From the NCBI GenBank assembly GCA_024336345.1, contig JANFOG010000006.1:1798001-1862000 (forward strand): a stretch of DNA of 64,000 bases. Direction: 5' to 3'. This document shows, piece after piece, positions 33,901 to 46,313 of this stretch. Source of the DNA: Mariannaea sp. PMI_226. Taxonomy: Eukaryota; Ascomycota; Sordariomycetes; Hypocreales; Nectriaceae. The notes below the pieces were generated by a model. That model ran no database searches. It saw only the letters and a list, made by a program, of their open reading frames with translations, and was not told where the DNA came from. Position 1 is the first letter of the stretch. Every line of letters starts with the position of its first letter. Made by a program: the position numbers and the translations under genes.

Positions 33901-35198
33901 GGTCTTGGCAGCGCATCGACGGACCTTCCAGCTCGCATCATCGTCGTCGTCCTCAAATCCATCATCAGCATCAAACTCGTCGTCTTCGTCGGCCTCCTCG
34001 TCTTCTTCGTCCACCTCCATATCCTCATCGTCATCCATGGAATAGTTGGGATCATATTTTAAATATCGCAAGCAACAGATAATTGTTTGTTCAGTGAAGA
34101 ACCGCATCTCCGGAGGACAAGATGCCAGGAAAGCTTCGAGAGCCACCAGAGCAGCTTCACGAACCTCGTTAAATTCCTGTCCAAGATCATCGCCATCGGC
34201 CAATCGTTCCAAATGATGTTGTAGCTCTTCTTCGCTGAGGGCTTGAAGAATAAACGGTGCAGCCTTGGACAGATGCGGTCCAAATCGAGCCGGAATAGTT
34301 CTTGCCATGCTTCCTAGAATCGAGATATATAGACGCCGCGTTACACTGTTACCCTGTTGTGAGAGACTAGTCGTGATCTTATTAATGACCTCTTCGAGAT
34401 GTTCTTCAGACAGGTAGACGGCAAGCATTGAAACAGCGACAACAACTCGCTTCTTGACAACGGACGAGCCCTTGTCGCTCTCCAGCACCTGAATTACGAC
34501 TTGCTGCATGGCTTCGACCTCGACGCTCGAAAGCATCGGTCCAAAGGATCGGACGACCTCTATCAGTACATCGATGGCTTCAGCGTTCAGGTCGCCTTCG
34601 TTTTGTAGCAGGCCCAAGGGTACTTCGGGTAGTGTAACCTTGGCGTTCTTGGGAACTTGAGTCTTGGGGCCCGGTCCGATCAAACGGGGAATGAGCACTC
34701 GGCTCACGGCATTGTATGCCTCTGTCACTTCGAGGGTGGGTGGGATGCCAGGGGTTGGGCGGGGCAGAGCGATCAGAACGGATCGCAGGGCCAAAGATGG
34801 GACGGCGTTGTCCACCGAGTTCTTGAGCTTCAGTGAAGACAGTTTCTCGATCATGGGTGCGATAATAGTCCCCGGAACTTTTCCAACGAGAGGGCCCAGG
34901 CTAAACATGTAGTAGTCAGTTTTGGAGGGCTAGTGACGTGGGAATGAGGCCATACGAACCATTTAATCGCCAGGTTCTGCACCTCACCATTCTGATCATC
35001 CAGTGTTTTGATGATTGCATCGACGGTTCGGGCGGCGGTATTGTAATCATGGTGAAGGAAATCGGGCTTCGCCTCAGTAAGGAGCCGTAGCAGATCGTTC
35101 AAGGACATGAAACGAAAGTCCGGATCATTGTCACTGAGTTTCTGCACATGGCCCATCACCATCTGAGGCGTGGCGTGTGCGGGCACTCCGGAAGCCAT
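30959..35198 (-). CDS. CAND1: CAND1/TIP120 cullin exchange factor
   Basis: HEAT-repeat protein that binds un-neddylated cullin-Rbx1 and exchanges SCF substrate receptors. Exons 34960-35198, 31876-34900, 31480-31818 and 30959-31423 on the minus strand give 1355 aa; the introns are 56-59 nt. HEAT-like helices fill the protein from the N-terminus (DPDFRFMSLNDLLRLL) to the C-terminal part (QLGPFRHIVDDGLEVRK). The acidic loop after DPNYSMDDDEDMEVDEEDEE, followed by SWKVRRCAAK, is a hallmark of CAND1. The first intron uses a GTTCGT donor that splits the codon joining AIK to CLGPLVGK. As read here the gene is one continuous unit, unlike Aspergillus nidulans, where candA is known to be split into N and C genes. 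Sgt1 in this window acts in the same ubiquitin-ligase system. Confidence 0.94.
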
Positions 35199-36190
35199 GG
35201 TGGGCGAGCTTTCGCTATGGCGTGAAGACGAAAGGCGGGGGCGGGGGGGCTTCAGAACATAGGCGATGCGAGGGATCGGGCCAACAGTAGTAACTTCCGA
35301 GAAGGATAGAGGGTGAGCAGGAGCTAAAGAGACGGACGAGACGAAGATAGACCTCGCTCACCACCGGCGGTGTTGAAGTCGAAGATGGTAAAATGCAGGA
35401 GGTGTTGTTTGGAGGGGTCAAGCTTAGTAGCACTGTAGGCAGGGCGGAAGAAGCTCGGAGGGAGCTAGGTACTAGAGGTAACTGCTGGGTGTTGTTGGCT
35501 TGGTTGCCCCGCAATGACATATATCGCCTGAGGTGGTTCGTCCACTACACGCATGCTGCTACCTGTCTGCACCTTGCCTGCCTTATCTACCCGCCAGCTG
35601 AGTTGAATGTCGACTTGCTGCCTACAAGTTGCCTTCGAACCTATAGTATCAAAGAACACTTAGCTAAATACCGCCTAATGGGATGAGGTTGCTTGTAGGA
35701 GAGGTTCATCCTAACTGCTGAAGCCCGAATTCGTTGTCATAAGTCATCTCTCTCCCAAAGAACTCTCAACTTTAGTACCTCCCAAACTCCCATAATCTGA
35801 GTCAATTCGAGACTTCTAGTTATGCCATTAAGTTGGTTTAAAGACCCAGATAATGATTTCTATCTGGGACTGAACCCCCTTTCGTCAAAGGCCCTGGCGT
35901 TTTGTCTTAGGTACCTATTCGGTGTGAATGCTTGAGTGGTGGCTGCACCCCACAACCGGACATCAGATCCACACCAGGCCGCTTTCCCACTCACCGCGTG
36001 TGCATGTACTGCTCAGCTCTCAAACACTGAACACCGACTTCATCAACCACCCAATAAGCCCGCCAATCCCTCCACGTTCGCCCTTTCAAGGCATCAACTT
36101 TCACAAGGCTAGGGAACTATTGGCCCTGGTATAAACATCAGTCTTTTCAACACGGTCGCCAGGCATTCTCCAGCTCAGTCATCATTCGCC
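35199..36190. other. Divergent intergenic region
   Basis: 992 bases between divergent starts; both promoters and 5' leaders. No gene recognised. Confidence 0.5.
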
Positions 36191-36593
36191 ATGGTACGTC
36201 ACATATTCGTAACTTACCATTGACACATCGTCTATAAACAGGGAAAACTTACTAACCGGTTCTCTCTCCTCTCCTCTTTGTTAGAACAAAGATTCAACCT
36301 TCACATTCGTGCATATGCACCGCCCCCATGACGCAGATCTCTTTGAGGATTTCTGCAAAGACAAGCTGCCAGACGACGAGATCTACGTCCCCCCCATCCA
36401 CCAGCCCATCAATCCTGAGGATGAGGATGATGTCGTTCCGGACCAGCATGCTGCCTTTGGCATTCAACGCGCCACCCAGAAGTCCAAGGAACCTGCCTGG
36501 AAGGACTTGGGTTTATCAGAGCTTATGCGTAAGGGACCAAACAAGCAGGGCGCAGGGTCCAAGGCCTCTGGCTCCCAAGGGCTACCACGCTGA
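36191..36593 (+). CDS. Small conserved-looking protein, ATG-only first coding exon
   Basis: I do not recognise the family. The protein would be 103 aa: exon 1 supplies only the ATG (36191-36193, context TTCGCCATGG) and exon 2 runs 36285-36593, after a 91-nt intron with GTACGT donor, CTAAC branch-like site and TTAG acceptor. The mature N-terminus reads MNKDSTFTFVHMHRPHDADL; the chain is polar and acidic in the middle (NPEDEDDVVPDQ) with a basic Gly/Ser-rich tail and no membrane segment. The coherent polar sequence and neat intron argue for a real gene. A start at an internal ATG (36315) without the intron is the alternative. Confidence 0.6.
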
Positions 36594-37023
36594 TGTAGCT
36601 GGTAATGGAGATTGAGCCGGATCTCCTCGTTTTGGGTAGGGGAGAGCCGCTCCTTCATTTTCTTCTTTTGAGGGTCATGGCGTTAATTAATGGATGGTGC
36701 TTTCCTGATCAGTCAATAACGTCAAGGTAACACAAGTCACGAAGAAGGGCGAGCAATGCGGAGAACATTGCCGGATGGAGCTTCAACAGCTTTGCAGGGC
36801 ATACGAGTTTTGAATCACGAAGGAACACAGAAGGAACATAGATTAATGAAATAATGAAAGTAATTTTTTTAAAAAGTCGAAAGGCATCAAAACATACCGA
36901 ATCCCGTTCTATCATATCACGGCCCAGCCCAAGACAAAACCCCATGCATGTTACAAGACAATGAAAGAATGCTCCCAGAACTCCTAGCATGACAACTGAA
37001 ACCTCCAACCATAAAGCTACAGC
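36594..37023. other. Convergent intergenic region
   Basis: 430 bases holding two 3' UTRs. Nothing else seen. Confidence 0.5.
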
Positions 37024-37753
37024 TCAGCTCTTTCCAAGAAACCCTTCTCGTTCTAACACCTCTCCTCGGAATTTGACCAGAAACACCGTCTTGCTAGGCC
37101 ACATGTCACCCTCCGCAACCGTGTGTGCCGTCACTCGAGCAGGAAAGTCCGCGCCATCGCACACGCCCTCGACAACCCCGGCCACAAAGGCAGCGCAGTT
37201 GAGTTGGCTCATCTCCTTGGGTACGCTAATGTACTGGTTGACCAGAGGCTCGTTATCGATAATCATGTATTCGTCGGGTGTCTCGGGATTGGCACTCTTC
37301 TCGAGCCGGTCTGCTTGCCGGCCGAAGAGGTGCTGCCAGACGTTCTGCTTGATGAAGTGTAGAAGGCTGATGATGGTCAGCGGCCGAAGCTGTGTTCGCG
37401 CCGGTTCACGGTATATGAGGAGGTCGAGGAGTTTTAGGCCGATGGAGTGACCCTGGAGATTAAGTCTAGCAATTCATGTTGTCAGCGGGAGTGTTGGGGA
37501 GTGTTGGTGAGGGATAGCTCCAAGGTTGCGAAGTTCAAAGGGGTGAGACAAACCGCTGCTCGAGCTCTTGAATGCCCTTGACACGCCTTTGCGCATATGT
37601 GACCATCTCTCCGAACAAGTATGCAAAGCTTGCTTGGCTCAGTTCGGCCGTCTTGGAGCGGTTAAGCGGTCTGTGGTAGATGGTCTTGCCATTGCTGGGG
37701 TATCTTAGGCCTGGCTCCTTGCCGCTTGGAGTGCTGGATTGCAGGTTTGACAT
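37024..37753 (-). CDS. TRS31: TRAPP complex subunit Trs31 (TRAPPC5)
   Basis: Core subunit of TRAPP, the guanine-nucleotide exchange complex for Ypt1 in ER-Golgi transport. Exons 37554-37753 and 37024-37465 on the minus strand give 213 aa with an 88-nt GTTTGT...CTAG intron that rebuilds ELEQRLNLQGHSIGLKLLDLL. Family features are TIYHRPLNRSKTAELSQASF, an FAYLFGEMVTYAQ helix, a LHFIKQNVWQHLFGRQADRLE helix, and the C-terminal block MSQLNCAAFVAGVVEGVCDG with FPARVTAHTV and MWPSKTVFLVKF. The N-terminal 22 residues are Ser/Pro-rich. The frame is open upstream to an ATG at 37786, so a start 11 codons earlier is possible. Confidence 0.92.
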
Positions 37754-38342
37754 GGTCGTTATCGTCTTGTTCTCGGGCTCGTACAATAACAGTTCATTCT
37801 CCGTGGGTTTTCGGGGAGGAAAGCGGCAAATTGGAAAGGCGAATCCGTAGGGGCAGCGTGAGGAAGATTGGGTTGTATGGTGATTCTAGGTGAAAGCTGG
37901 CAAGGCGGGATACCCTGAGACAGGCAGGTGTGGGGTTCGGCAGCCAAGTCTCACCGAGGCCTGACCGATAGCTCTTTTGGTCACCTTGGGTCCGCCATAA
38001 TTCACTGGATCGAAGCAGTTGCCTTAGATGACCCAATGCTTTAGGATAAATACATCTTTTAACAGGCTTGACACAGGACGTGTTTACTTCACCTGACCCT
38101 ATGTATTCAATGAGAAAGTTTTACACGTTTGAACGAACCAGTTTTGTAATGCTACTAGTAGTATGATGAGACTGAAAAGACTCCAATTGCCAGCCACCAA
38201 ACGCGAGGCCAGTGAACAACCACTCTCCTGAACGGCTACAAATTTCGGCACCTATTATTCGTTGCAAGCCCCCCCAACTGTCTTTTACTCTACTCTGTAA
38301 TCTGACTTGTTCTAGTCTCCCAATGCAAAATCGTCATGACAT
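37754..38342. other. Intergenic region
   Basis: 589 bases between two minus-strand genes: the TRS31 promoter and the 3' UTR of the AAA gene. Nothing else seen. Confidence 0.5.
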
Positions 38343-40506
38343 CTATTGAACAGTCATCACCTTCGACTTTGACTCCTTCTGTTTCAACGCAGCCTCAATC
38401 CACTCAGGAGCATCCTCCAGCGCCTTGCGTGGAGTCTTCTTACGCTTCAGCAAGAATCCCTGTATCTGGGCGGGTGAGAGTAAGCCGTCGGGAATTAGCT
38501 GGCCAAATTGCTCCGATATCTCCTTCAGCGCTTCGGCTGTGACATCGAGTCCGGCGATTGGCTGCTTGACAACCCCGTTCTGCGAGGATGTTGACTGCGG
38601 CGATGATGATGCCGTCTTCGTCTTGGAAGCGGTCTTGGAGGTGGTGGAATCCTTGAACGTCACCGCCTTGCCAATCACCTTGGTCGTACGCGAAGGTTCG
38701 TACATCCGGTGGAAGAGCTCCGTCGCCTGCCCGCTAGAAGCGTTCTTAAAGCCGACTTGGACATCAACACGACCAGGGCGGATGAGGGCCTCGTCAAGTG
38801 ACTCGGGCTTGTTAGTGGTCATGATGAGAATTCGGCCCTCGTGAGAGGCGACGCCGTCAATGGCGTTGAGGAGACCAGAGAGAGAGATGGGCTCGAAAGC
38901 CAGGACACTATTAATCGGTTTCCCGAACTCGTCGTAGCGCTCTTTCTTCGATCGTCGTCTGCGTCTCCTGCGATGCGATTCCTCCTCAGAGCTGCTGGAG
39001 TCACTGTCTGACTCACTGTCGCTCTCCTCTTCCTTCTTCTGTTTCTTCTGCTTCTTCTTTTTCTTTGATTTCTTCTCGTCTTTACCAGTCTTGCTATCAT
39101 CCTTCTCACCTTCGTCTCCTTGTTTATCTTTATCAGTAACATTCTCATCCTTGGCGGGTTTTTCATCATCCTCCTTCTTCTCATCGTCAGCATCGTGCGG
39201 GCGTCGCAAGCCAGCCGTGTCAATGTCCTCAAGCAAAACCACGCATCGTCTGGGGAGCCGGGTAAAGAGCGCAGCAAGATCTTCTTCGCTCACGCTATTG
39301 TCTTGGAGACTGATGACGTAGATATCGATACCAAATACTCCAGCCAGCGCGAATGAGAAACTCGTCTTTCCAGTTCCCGGCGGCCCATGGAAGAGGTACC
39401 CTCGTCGCAGGGGGATTCCTCGAGAGGCGTACCAACTTGGGGTTCTAGGATGCAGGTACTCATTGACGTCTCGCAGGACCTCGTGCTTCTCTTGGGGATC
39501 GAGAACCACCGTGCTCATGGGACGGATGGGTCGCCTGGCCACCTGTTGCCACAGTGAGCTCTCGCGACGCTGTTCCTTATTTCTGGGACGATAGATTGTA
39601 GTCTTCTGCTTAGTGTCGTGGTAGTATATCGATTTGGCATCCGCGAGAAGCCTCTTGATAGGATCTACAGCATAGGCATATTAGTTGTTTTCTTTTGTCG
39701 TTGTGTTGTCAGGGGAGGATGAGGCGAATGAAGGCAGATAGTTGATTTCAACTTACTCATATCCCTCCCAAAGCAGGAGATCCTAACTTCCTCAACGTCT
39801 TTCATCGTCGGGAAACCGCCCATCATAAGAGACTCTCTTTTTCTACTGACTCTGAAATAGGTTCCATCATGCCAAAACCCTGTTGTGCCGAGAGCTGGAA
39901 CATATCGCGGGGTCTACTACATTATCAGAGTATGGTCTCGCAGGGTATATAGCTGCTTTTGCTAAAGCAAGCTCATGCACGTACCGACTTAGCCACTTGA
40001 CTGGCAAAATTGAGATATTTCGGTGCATTCTCGTCGTCGTTGCCTCCCTCCGAAACCAAGGTTATTACCATGTTGTTGGCCATCTCCTCCTCCTCTTCCC
40101 ATGCACTTCGCCACACCGTTTGAGCCATTAAGTACCGATCAGATGCAATCTCTCGTTGCTGGGCCAAGAAGTTCATCATTTGGCTATAGATGTGGTCATG
40201 TTCGGTGATGGACATGGCGCAGATGAAGTACCGGCTTATAAAGGTTTGCACCAAGGCGGAAATCTGAGAGAAGATCTTGGACAGGCCCCAGAGCACACCG
40301 AGGAGAGTGAGCAGCAGAGATGGATCCAGACCGAATTGGGCCCCGATCTGCCGGTACACAAACAGGAACAGCTGCATCAGAGGTGAAGCATGACCGGCCG
40401 TCAGAAGGAAGCTATCCATCATACCAGGTGGGAAGGGTGAGGAGCCATTTGCAGTGAGATTGGCTTCATGGCCCTGGAGGAACGGAGGGAAATTTATTTT
40501 ATTCAT
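38343..40506 (-). CDS. Bcs1-like AAA ATPase with a charged insertion
   Basis: Membrane-anchored AAA ATPase of the Bcs1 family. Exons 39985-40506, 39757-39913 and 38343-39664 on the minus strand give 666 aa. The N-terminal half has hydrophobic segments (LDPSLLLTLLGVLWGLSKIF) and the BCS1_N-type region with RYVPALGTTGFWHDGTYFRV. Walker A is GPPGTGKT at about 320-327, Walker B VVLLEDID at about 368-375, and the second region of homology contains RILIMTTNKPESLDEALIRPGRVD. Between Walker B and the sensor lies a roughly 90-residue insertion of Lys/Glu/Asp/Ser and a poly-Arg stretch. That insertion and the long C-terminus separate it from mitochondrial Bcs1, the Rieske protein translocase, so it is probably one of the expanded fungal Bcs1-like paralogues of unknown substrate. 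Confidence 0.88.
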
Positions 40507-43500
40507 TTTCACAGAGATTCTTGTCTTCAAGATTAAAGAGAGATAACTGAAGGGGAGGGGACTGGACAAGAATCGGTGCTCCCCCACAAGATCCTGTGAG
40601 CAGCAGCAGCAGCATCCAGCGCCTTTTATATCAGGACACACACCAGGTCGCGCTACCATCAGACTCAGAGCCTTCCACTCACTTCAGCAGGGATCATGTC
40701 ATGTGAGGCTTAATTCGACATAATAAAAACAAACGGCGTATGCAATTTGCCCGCTTTGCCGCACAACTCTGTTGCTTCTCATGCAGTTGAACACATACAA
40801 CATAACCAACAAGCTTTTCGGTCTTATGGAGGGTATGCAAGGCAGCAAAGACCCCACGCAAGGACGCCTTACCAGAAAGCACGCTACTCTTCACATTTTT
40901 TGCCCCCCTCCTTCATGACGAGGCACCCAGTTTGCCAGGTCATGACGACCCAAGCCAAGTTTGTTCCAGTAGGGGGCCAAAACAAGTTTACTGCATCATC
41001 TTGCCGAAAACCCGTGGCAACGATGGGTGGTCCTCCACAGGGGCCTATTCGTCAGCCTTTCCAATTCGGCCGTTTAGCAAGGCCTGGGATATGGCCAACA
41101 AAAAGATTATTGCATTCTTCCCCTCCCTCCCCCCATGTAACTCGAACCTTAGGTACAGTAACTATTTGGGGGACGAAAGGCACTCTGCAGCACACCTCAA
41201 CTTGCTTGCTTTCGCCACTTGGAGTTCGATAAGTGGACGTGGGCCGGTGGTACATCCGACTCGTGATATGCTGTGAAGCCCACCCCTCTTCTTTCTCCTC
41301 CTCTCTTCTCTCGGCCGCAGTTGGTTCTTTGTGTGTTCCTGTAAACCCTTGCAAAAAGGACATGAGGCCTCACAAATTAAGCTGGATCGGCGTAGGTGTA
41401 AAGGCCGGGAATGAATCGGAGGGATCGACTATGCAACCATCGAACGGTTCTCCCCGCAATGTACAGTTTCGGGACGAAAGTCTCCGTACACACCCACTTC
41501 TACACCCAAAATTCAACGTTTTTACACCACAATTTTCTCAATAAAGATATATGCAAAGAATGTATTGATTTTTTTAAAATTTCAGAACAATATATCTAGA
41601 ATGAAATATATTTTGGTGAGATTTTAAAGATAAATAAATAAAAGAGTTATTATACTTTAAACTTAAAAATAATCCTGAATCTACTAGATATATAACTTAT
41701 CCTGGAAACGCTCCACTAGAATCTACTGTAAAGGGAACGGTAAACTAGATACGCTGTCAGTAAGAGCAGCAGATCGCGGCGTCTTTTGCTAACAACTCCC
41801 TATTAAAGACCAAAGTTTTGCCCTTCCACTCTCGTATTCCAGTTTTGGAGTACTATAGACTGTTTCTATAACTTTTTCACAAACATTTACCAAGTATGAC
41901 ATACGCTCTGTGGCCGGCCCATGTAAGTAAGCCAGGAATCATAGCCGAAATTGGAGTGCGGCCTGTCGTAGAAAGTAATACCAGAGAATGGGCAACCTCA
42001 GATAGCTCATTGTAGCACTGCAACAGGAGTACCCTGTTTGGGACCGGATTGTAAGAGCGAAAAGGGCCCGTCTTATTCCCTCTCTAATTGGATTGGAAGA
42101 TATGCTTGTCCAATAACTCTGTCAGAAAAGGTCGCAGCCAATTGTCACCAAGGCAATTGACTTAGCACAAGCACAAGCCACATTATCCCGTGCCATGAGT
42201 ATGTCCTGTGTCCCAGATTCTTGTCGTATGCGATAACGTGAAAACTTCCGTTATCCAAATGTCACGATGTGTTGCGTAATTCCACTACACCCGTCCAGTG
42301 TGAAGCAAGTTGTATGCAATGATACCAATGATCCCAGAAAGAAAGGGAGCGTAATGCAGAAAAGCAAAGATTTTCTAATCCCTGTTGCCACATACATTCA
42401 ATTACTTCTAGTCCTTTTTCCTTATTTGCCTGCCCCAACAATAGGGAATTATGTCGCATGAATTATAGCGTAAGGTGCCTTCAGGGTAGGAGGCTGCGGG
42501 ATGCTACCCTAAGGTAGAGAGTATGTACTATGTAACGCCAAAGCAGCAAAAGAACCCTACCAGAGCAAAGCAATATGACTAGGATGATAAGTGTATTAAA
42601 TAACGTATCAAGTATAGCTGGTCCCATGCATTGCTCCATCTCTGTGCTTGAAGGAGTGATGGCTCTCACCCATCTATTCTGATTTCTTCCCCCGTTCCTA
42701 ATAGTGCTCCACGCAGCTCAGAACAGGTCCGCGAACCACATCCCACAGAACCCACACAGCCATCAGCAAGTCCGAGACAGACACCCTGCATGACAACTCT
42801 GGCTGCAATCATCCACCAAATCAATAGACCATGCATGTTGTCTTAAAAGCAACGCAGCGGGGTTATTTCTGCATTTGGCAGAATGCGGATGTCATGCCAA
42901 CCAACAGGGGCTTACAGAATCTATTATAAGGCCTAACGTGCCTCCACATGGTGGGCAACGGGCAATAGGCAATAACTCTTTCTGTCTAGGCAGGTTGGCG
43001 GACCTCGCAACGAGGAGATCCAAGGCAATAGTCACTCGTATTCCATTCAGCTAGGTAGATACATTAACAAGGCTGCCGGCTTCTGCGAATTAGTTCGCAA
43101 CTTCACAACTACCCAGACCTTAGTCAATTATTTATCATATTGATACGAGTTGAAACCCCTTCCTGCGTCAGCCCTACAAGGCGGCGCGACTAATAAAGTC
43201 GTCTCCTTTAGTTGGGCCATGCGCTGTTCACCACCATGATTCTTCTCCATAAGCCAGGCAGCAGTACGAGATGGAGTGGAAAGGCATGATAACATTGTAA
43301 CGAAGAGCCGATTCTTGCCGCTTGATACCTGACAAAGAATTCTCTATTCTTGAACACTGACGTAAGATAAGGGCGCAATGCTTGTCTAGTGGGCTGAATG
43401 TATGAGCAATCACTACTGGTTGAATTACGATCTTGCCAGGGACTCAGTTCCAAATTTTTCCTCCCTAGACTGAACTAGCAGTAATGCTTCGCTTCTCGAA

Positions 43501-43532
43501 TTCGTTTCAACTCTGCGCCGGCTGACCATTCT
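40507..43532. other. Gene-poor region, 3.0 kb
   Basis: No supported coding sequence. An AT-rich stretch lies at about 41560-41700. Open frames at 40747-41544 and elsewhere are short, mutually overlapping on both strands and without family resemblance. No transposon ends were seen. Confidence 0.45.
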
Positions 43533-44741
43533 TTATGCCGTCACAGCCTGCTCTTCTAGCTTCGTCTCAGCCAGCTTCTCCTCCACCTCCTTCAGAGCAG
43601 TCTTCTCGTCCACCTCGTCCACCTTGTCTCCCTCAACAGTTGGGATTGATGCAGACGCAGCTGAAGATGCACCTTCATACTTGACTCCCTCAATGCTTTC
43701 ATCTGTTCCACCCGTGAGAAACTCCTCAGACTCTCCCACTAGGCATCCGCCGGCCTTCCATCGGCGCAGCTTTTCCTCTCGTCGCTGCCGACACATCTCG
43801 TTGAGCGCAGGCCAGTAAACTGAGTGGTCGTACTCGAAATCCATATCACCGTTCCAGTCTTCACTCCAGAGCTGCTCCGGTGGCACGTACTGCTTCATGT
43901 CATCGTTGAACTTGAGCTTCTCTCGCGTAACAGGATCGATGAAGGGTGTGATGATCTTGAAGAAGCCCGACACGATCCATGGAACTGTTTTTGTCATCAG
44001 TTTTCTAGCCTTTGAATTGCAAATGAGATTGCAAAGGGGAGAAAGGGGCTAGGTGAGGAGGGTCTGGGGTGTTGTGCAATACATACCATTAATGATTAGA
44101 GCCTTGCCCAATCTCTCAGGGTAGTGATTCTGCAGAATATGCAAAACTTCTCTGGCCGTCGATATTGGCACACTCGTATTCTGTCGCTTTTTGCTTGGCT
44201 TGAAGTTGATCATGAGACTCAACGTCTCGACTCCTGGAGGCATCATATCCGTGACGCGCTCAACCATGTAGAAGAGGTGGTGAATCTGTCTGGGGCTTGA
44301 GTCGGTGTTCTGGCGACCAGGGTTGAGATACTGGCATGGCCTCCCCTGTCGATCAAAGCCGACAATGATTTGCTTTCCCGTCTCCTGCTCGGGCGAGATG
44401 TAGTCTGGGGTAAACTCATCAAGTCCGTACTCACGGCGCCACGAGAGAGTCGCCAGCAGACGCTTTGCCGAGTCGTCGACGTTCCACTTGGTAGCGCGCA
44501 AGTACCGCAGCAGACATTCGCGGGTGAGCCATGCGCGTTCACCATCGGTGATGGGGCCGGATTTCTCTTGCTCCTTGTCGCAAGTGATGGCAGAAAACGA
44601 CTTGGCATTTTCAAGCAGAGTCTCATACTTGGTTTGCTGTTCCTCGGTGAGTTCCGGACGAGGGACAGGTTTTGCGTCCGGGGTGGGAAACGGGAGAGGC
44701 GTCATCCGGGGACCGGACGTGGAAGCGGAAGTATCAGCCAT
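43533..44741 (-). CDS. Sec14-like CRAL-TRIO lipid-transfer protein
   Basis: Phosphatidylinositol/lipid transfer protein of the Sec14 superfamily, 368 aa, from exons 44087-44741 and 43533-43984 on the minus strand. The CRAL-TRIO N-terminal helices include RECLLRYLRATKWNVDDSAKRL and WRREYGLDEF; the lipid-binding domain has IIVGFDRQGRPCQYLNPGRQ, then [34 protein letters not shown], which forms only after removing the 102-nt intron (GTATGT...AACAG). The C-terminus is an acidic, Ala/Glu-rich tail. It most resembles the Pdr16/Sfh and Csr1-type members rather than Sec14 itself, but ligand and organelle cannot be read. A longer frame upstream of the chosen ATG (44741) runs through a low-complexity T/C tract and is unlikely. 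Confidence 0.88.
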
Positions 44742-46313
44742 GGTTTTTTTTTCTTTCTTTTTCTTTCGTTTCTTTCCCCACGGGGTAGAATGATGTCCAA
44801 ATGACAGCGAGCAAACAAAGCCCAAAAAAAAAGTGCTGTGTCAAAGGGACCCTCAAACGAATTGGGGAGAGAACAACCGCTCTCTTGCTCACGTCAGATG
44901 CGAACGATAAACTCCTTCTCAGTAGATTGGATGCCCGTTATCTCTCACCGCTCGCTGGGGATGAGATTTTTGAGAAAGAATCGCAAGTGAGAAAAGGAGA
45001 AGTTCCAAGATGGGGCCTTATTGCTCAATTGGACGTTAGGATATTTCCCTCAAAGTGGCCAATCATCGGAGAGAACACGCACCTATACCAAATGGCTTAC
45101 GATTCGAACTTCAATGGCAAAAGCTCAAGTTTTGGTTGGGACATCAAAGTCAGGAGAAGTTGGCCAAAAAGTGATGATTTGAGGTGCCTTAACTAATACC
45201 TCCACTACCTTACGGTACCTGATAGGTACGTACCACCCCCATAATCTCCAGTGTTGAGGGAGCCGACATACTTTATTGCTCCGTACAGTAAGATGCACAA
45301 ACGTATTCGGGTTCATGGGCCAGGACTAGCGCTGGCTGCAGAGCCTCTAATCACGGATCCCAGTTTGTCCCAGCATCAAGATTACGCTAATAATGGAAGC
45401 CTTCCAGGGGGGCACCCCTGAGCCTGTGTGTGACCCCAGCTGAGAAGATGCAGCCAGTTGACTAATAATCGATGTAATGAGCCATCTCCATCTGCCACTG
45501 GATCTCCCCCATCTTGCCCCTCTCTCTCAATCTAGCGAGATGTCTCCAAGATGCCCGACTTATGCAGATACTGGGATAGGCAATATTGTGGAAAATAGTC
45601 TAATGTCCTTGTGGTCCTGGGCAATCTTGGTATGGCTCACAGCACCCCATAATAACCCAGTTCTTTATTGTTTTGTCATTGAATCTCATTTCATTTGGGA
45701 GTCTACTATGTAGGGACTACTTTTCTTCTCCTCTCTTTCTCTCTTTCTTTCTTTCTTTACCCCCTGTATCTGACAGCGATAGGTACTGGAGAAAGACATA
45801 TTACTTGTAATCTGTGCTCCCTTTCGAATCTTCCTAAACCATGGATGATCAATCCATCCATCCATCGAGATGACCCAATAACCTACTAACATCCCTATAC
45901 GTAAGGTACTTGTACGTTGGGTGACCGTGTCGGCGCTTCTATAGTCGTTATACCCCAAATCTTCCCTTTTCGCGTGCTGCACCAATGGTCGCTTGTCCAT
46001 GTCTAATAGTAAATGGCAAAAATATTCCGCAGAATAAGAAAAGAAAGCAAGAAAGAAACAAACAAACACAATGTCAACAAAAACGATTGTCTATCGTAGC
46101 GATCCACGCCTACCATCCGGCTCCATGTTGTCTTAGGAGCCATCCCCATCCTCTTAAAACATTCAACCCAAGTTGTCTTACATGTATTATAGCTGTCATG
46201 ATAATGAGCCGGTAATAGTCTATATCAGGCAAGACACAAAATGGGTAATTCCCTCTTGGGGGTTTCTGGGTTCTAATTTCGATTTGAGTTTGGGTGTCTT
46301 GTCTCATCTCGTC
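44742..46313. other. Intergenic region, 1.6 kb
   Basis: No gene recognised. Contains a pyrimidine CT/CTTT tract at about 45721-45759. The left end holds the Sec14-like promoter. Confidence 0.45.

Noticed and set aside
40747..41544. Overlapping plus-strand frames in the gene-poor island
   Set aside because: Three frames overlap in the same span, with no family motif and no convincing intron to join them.
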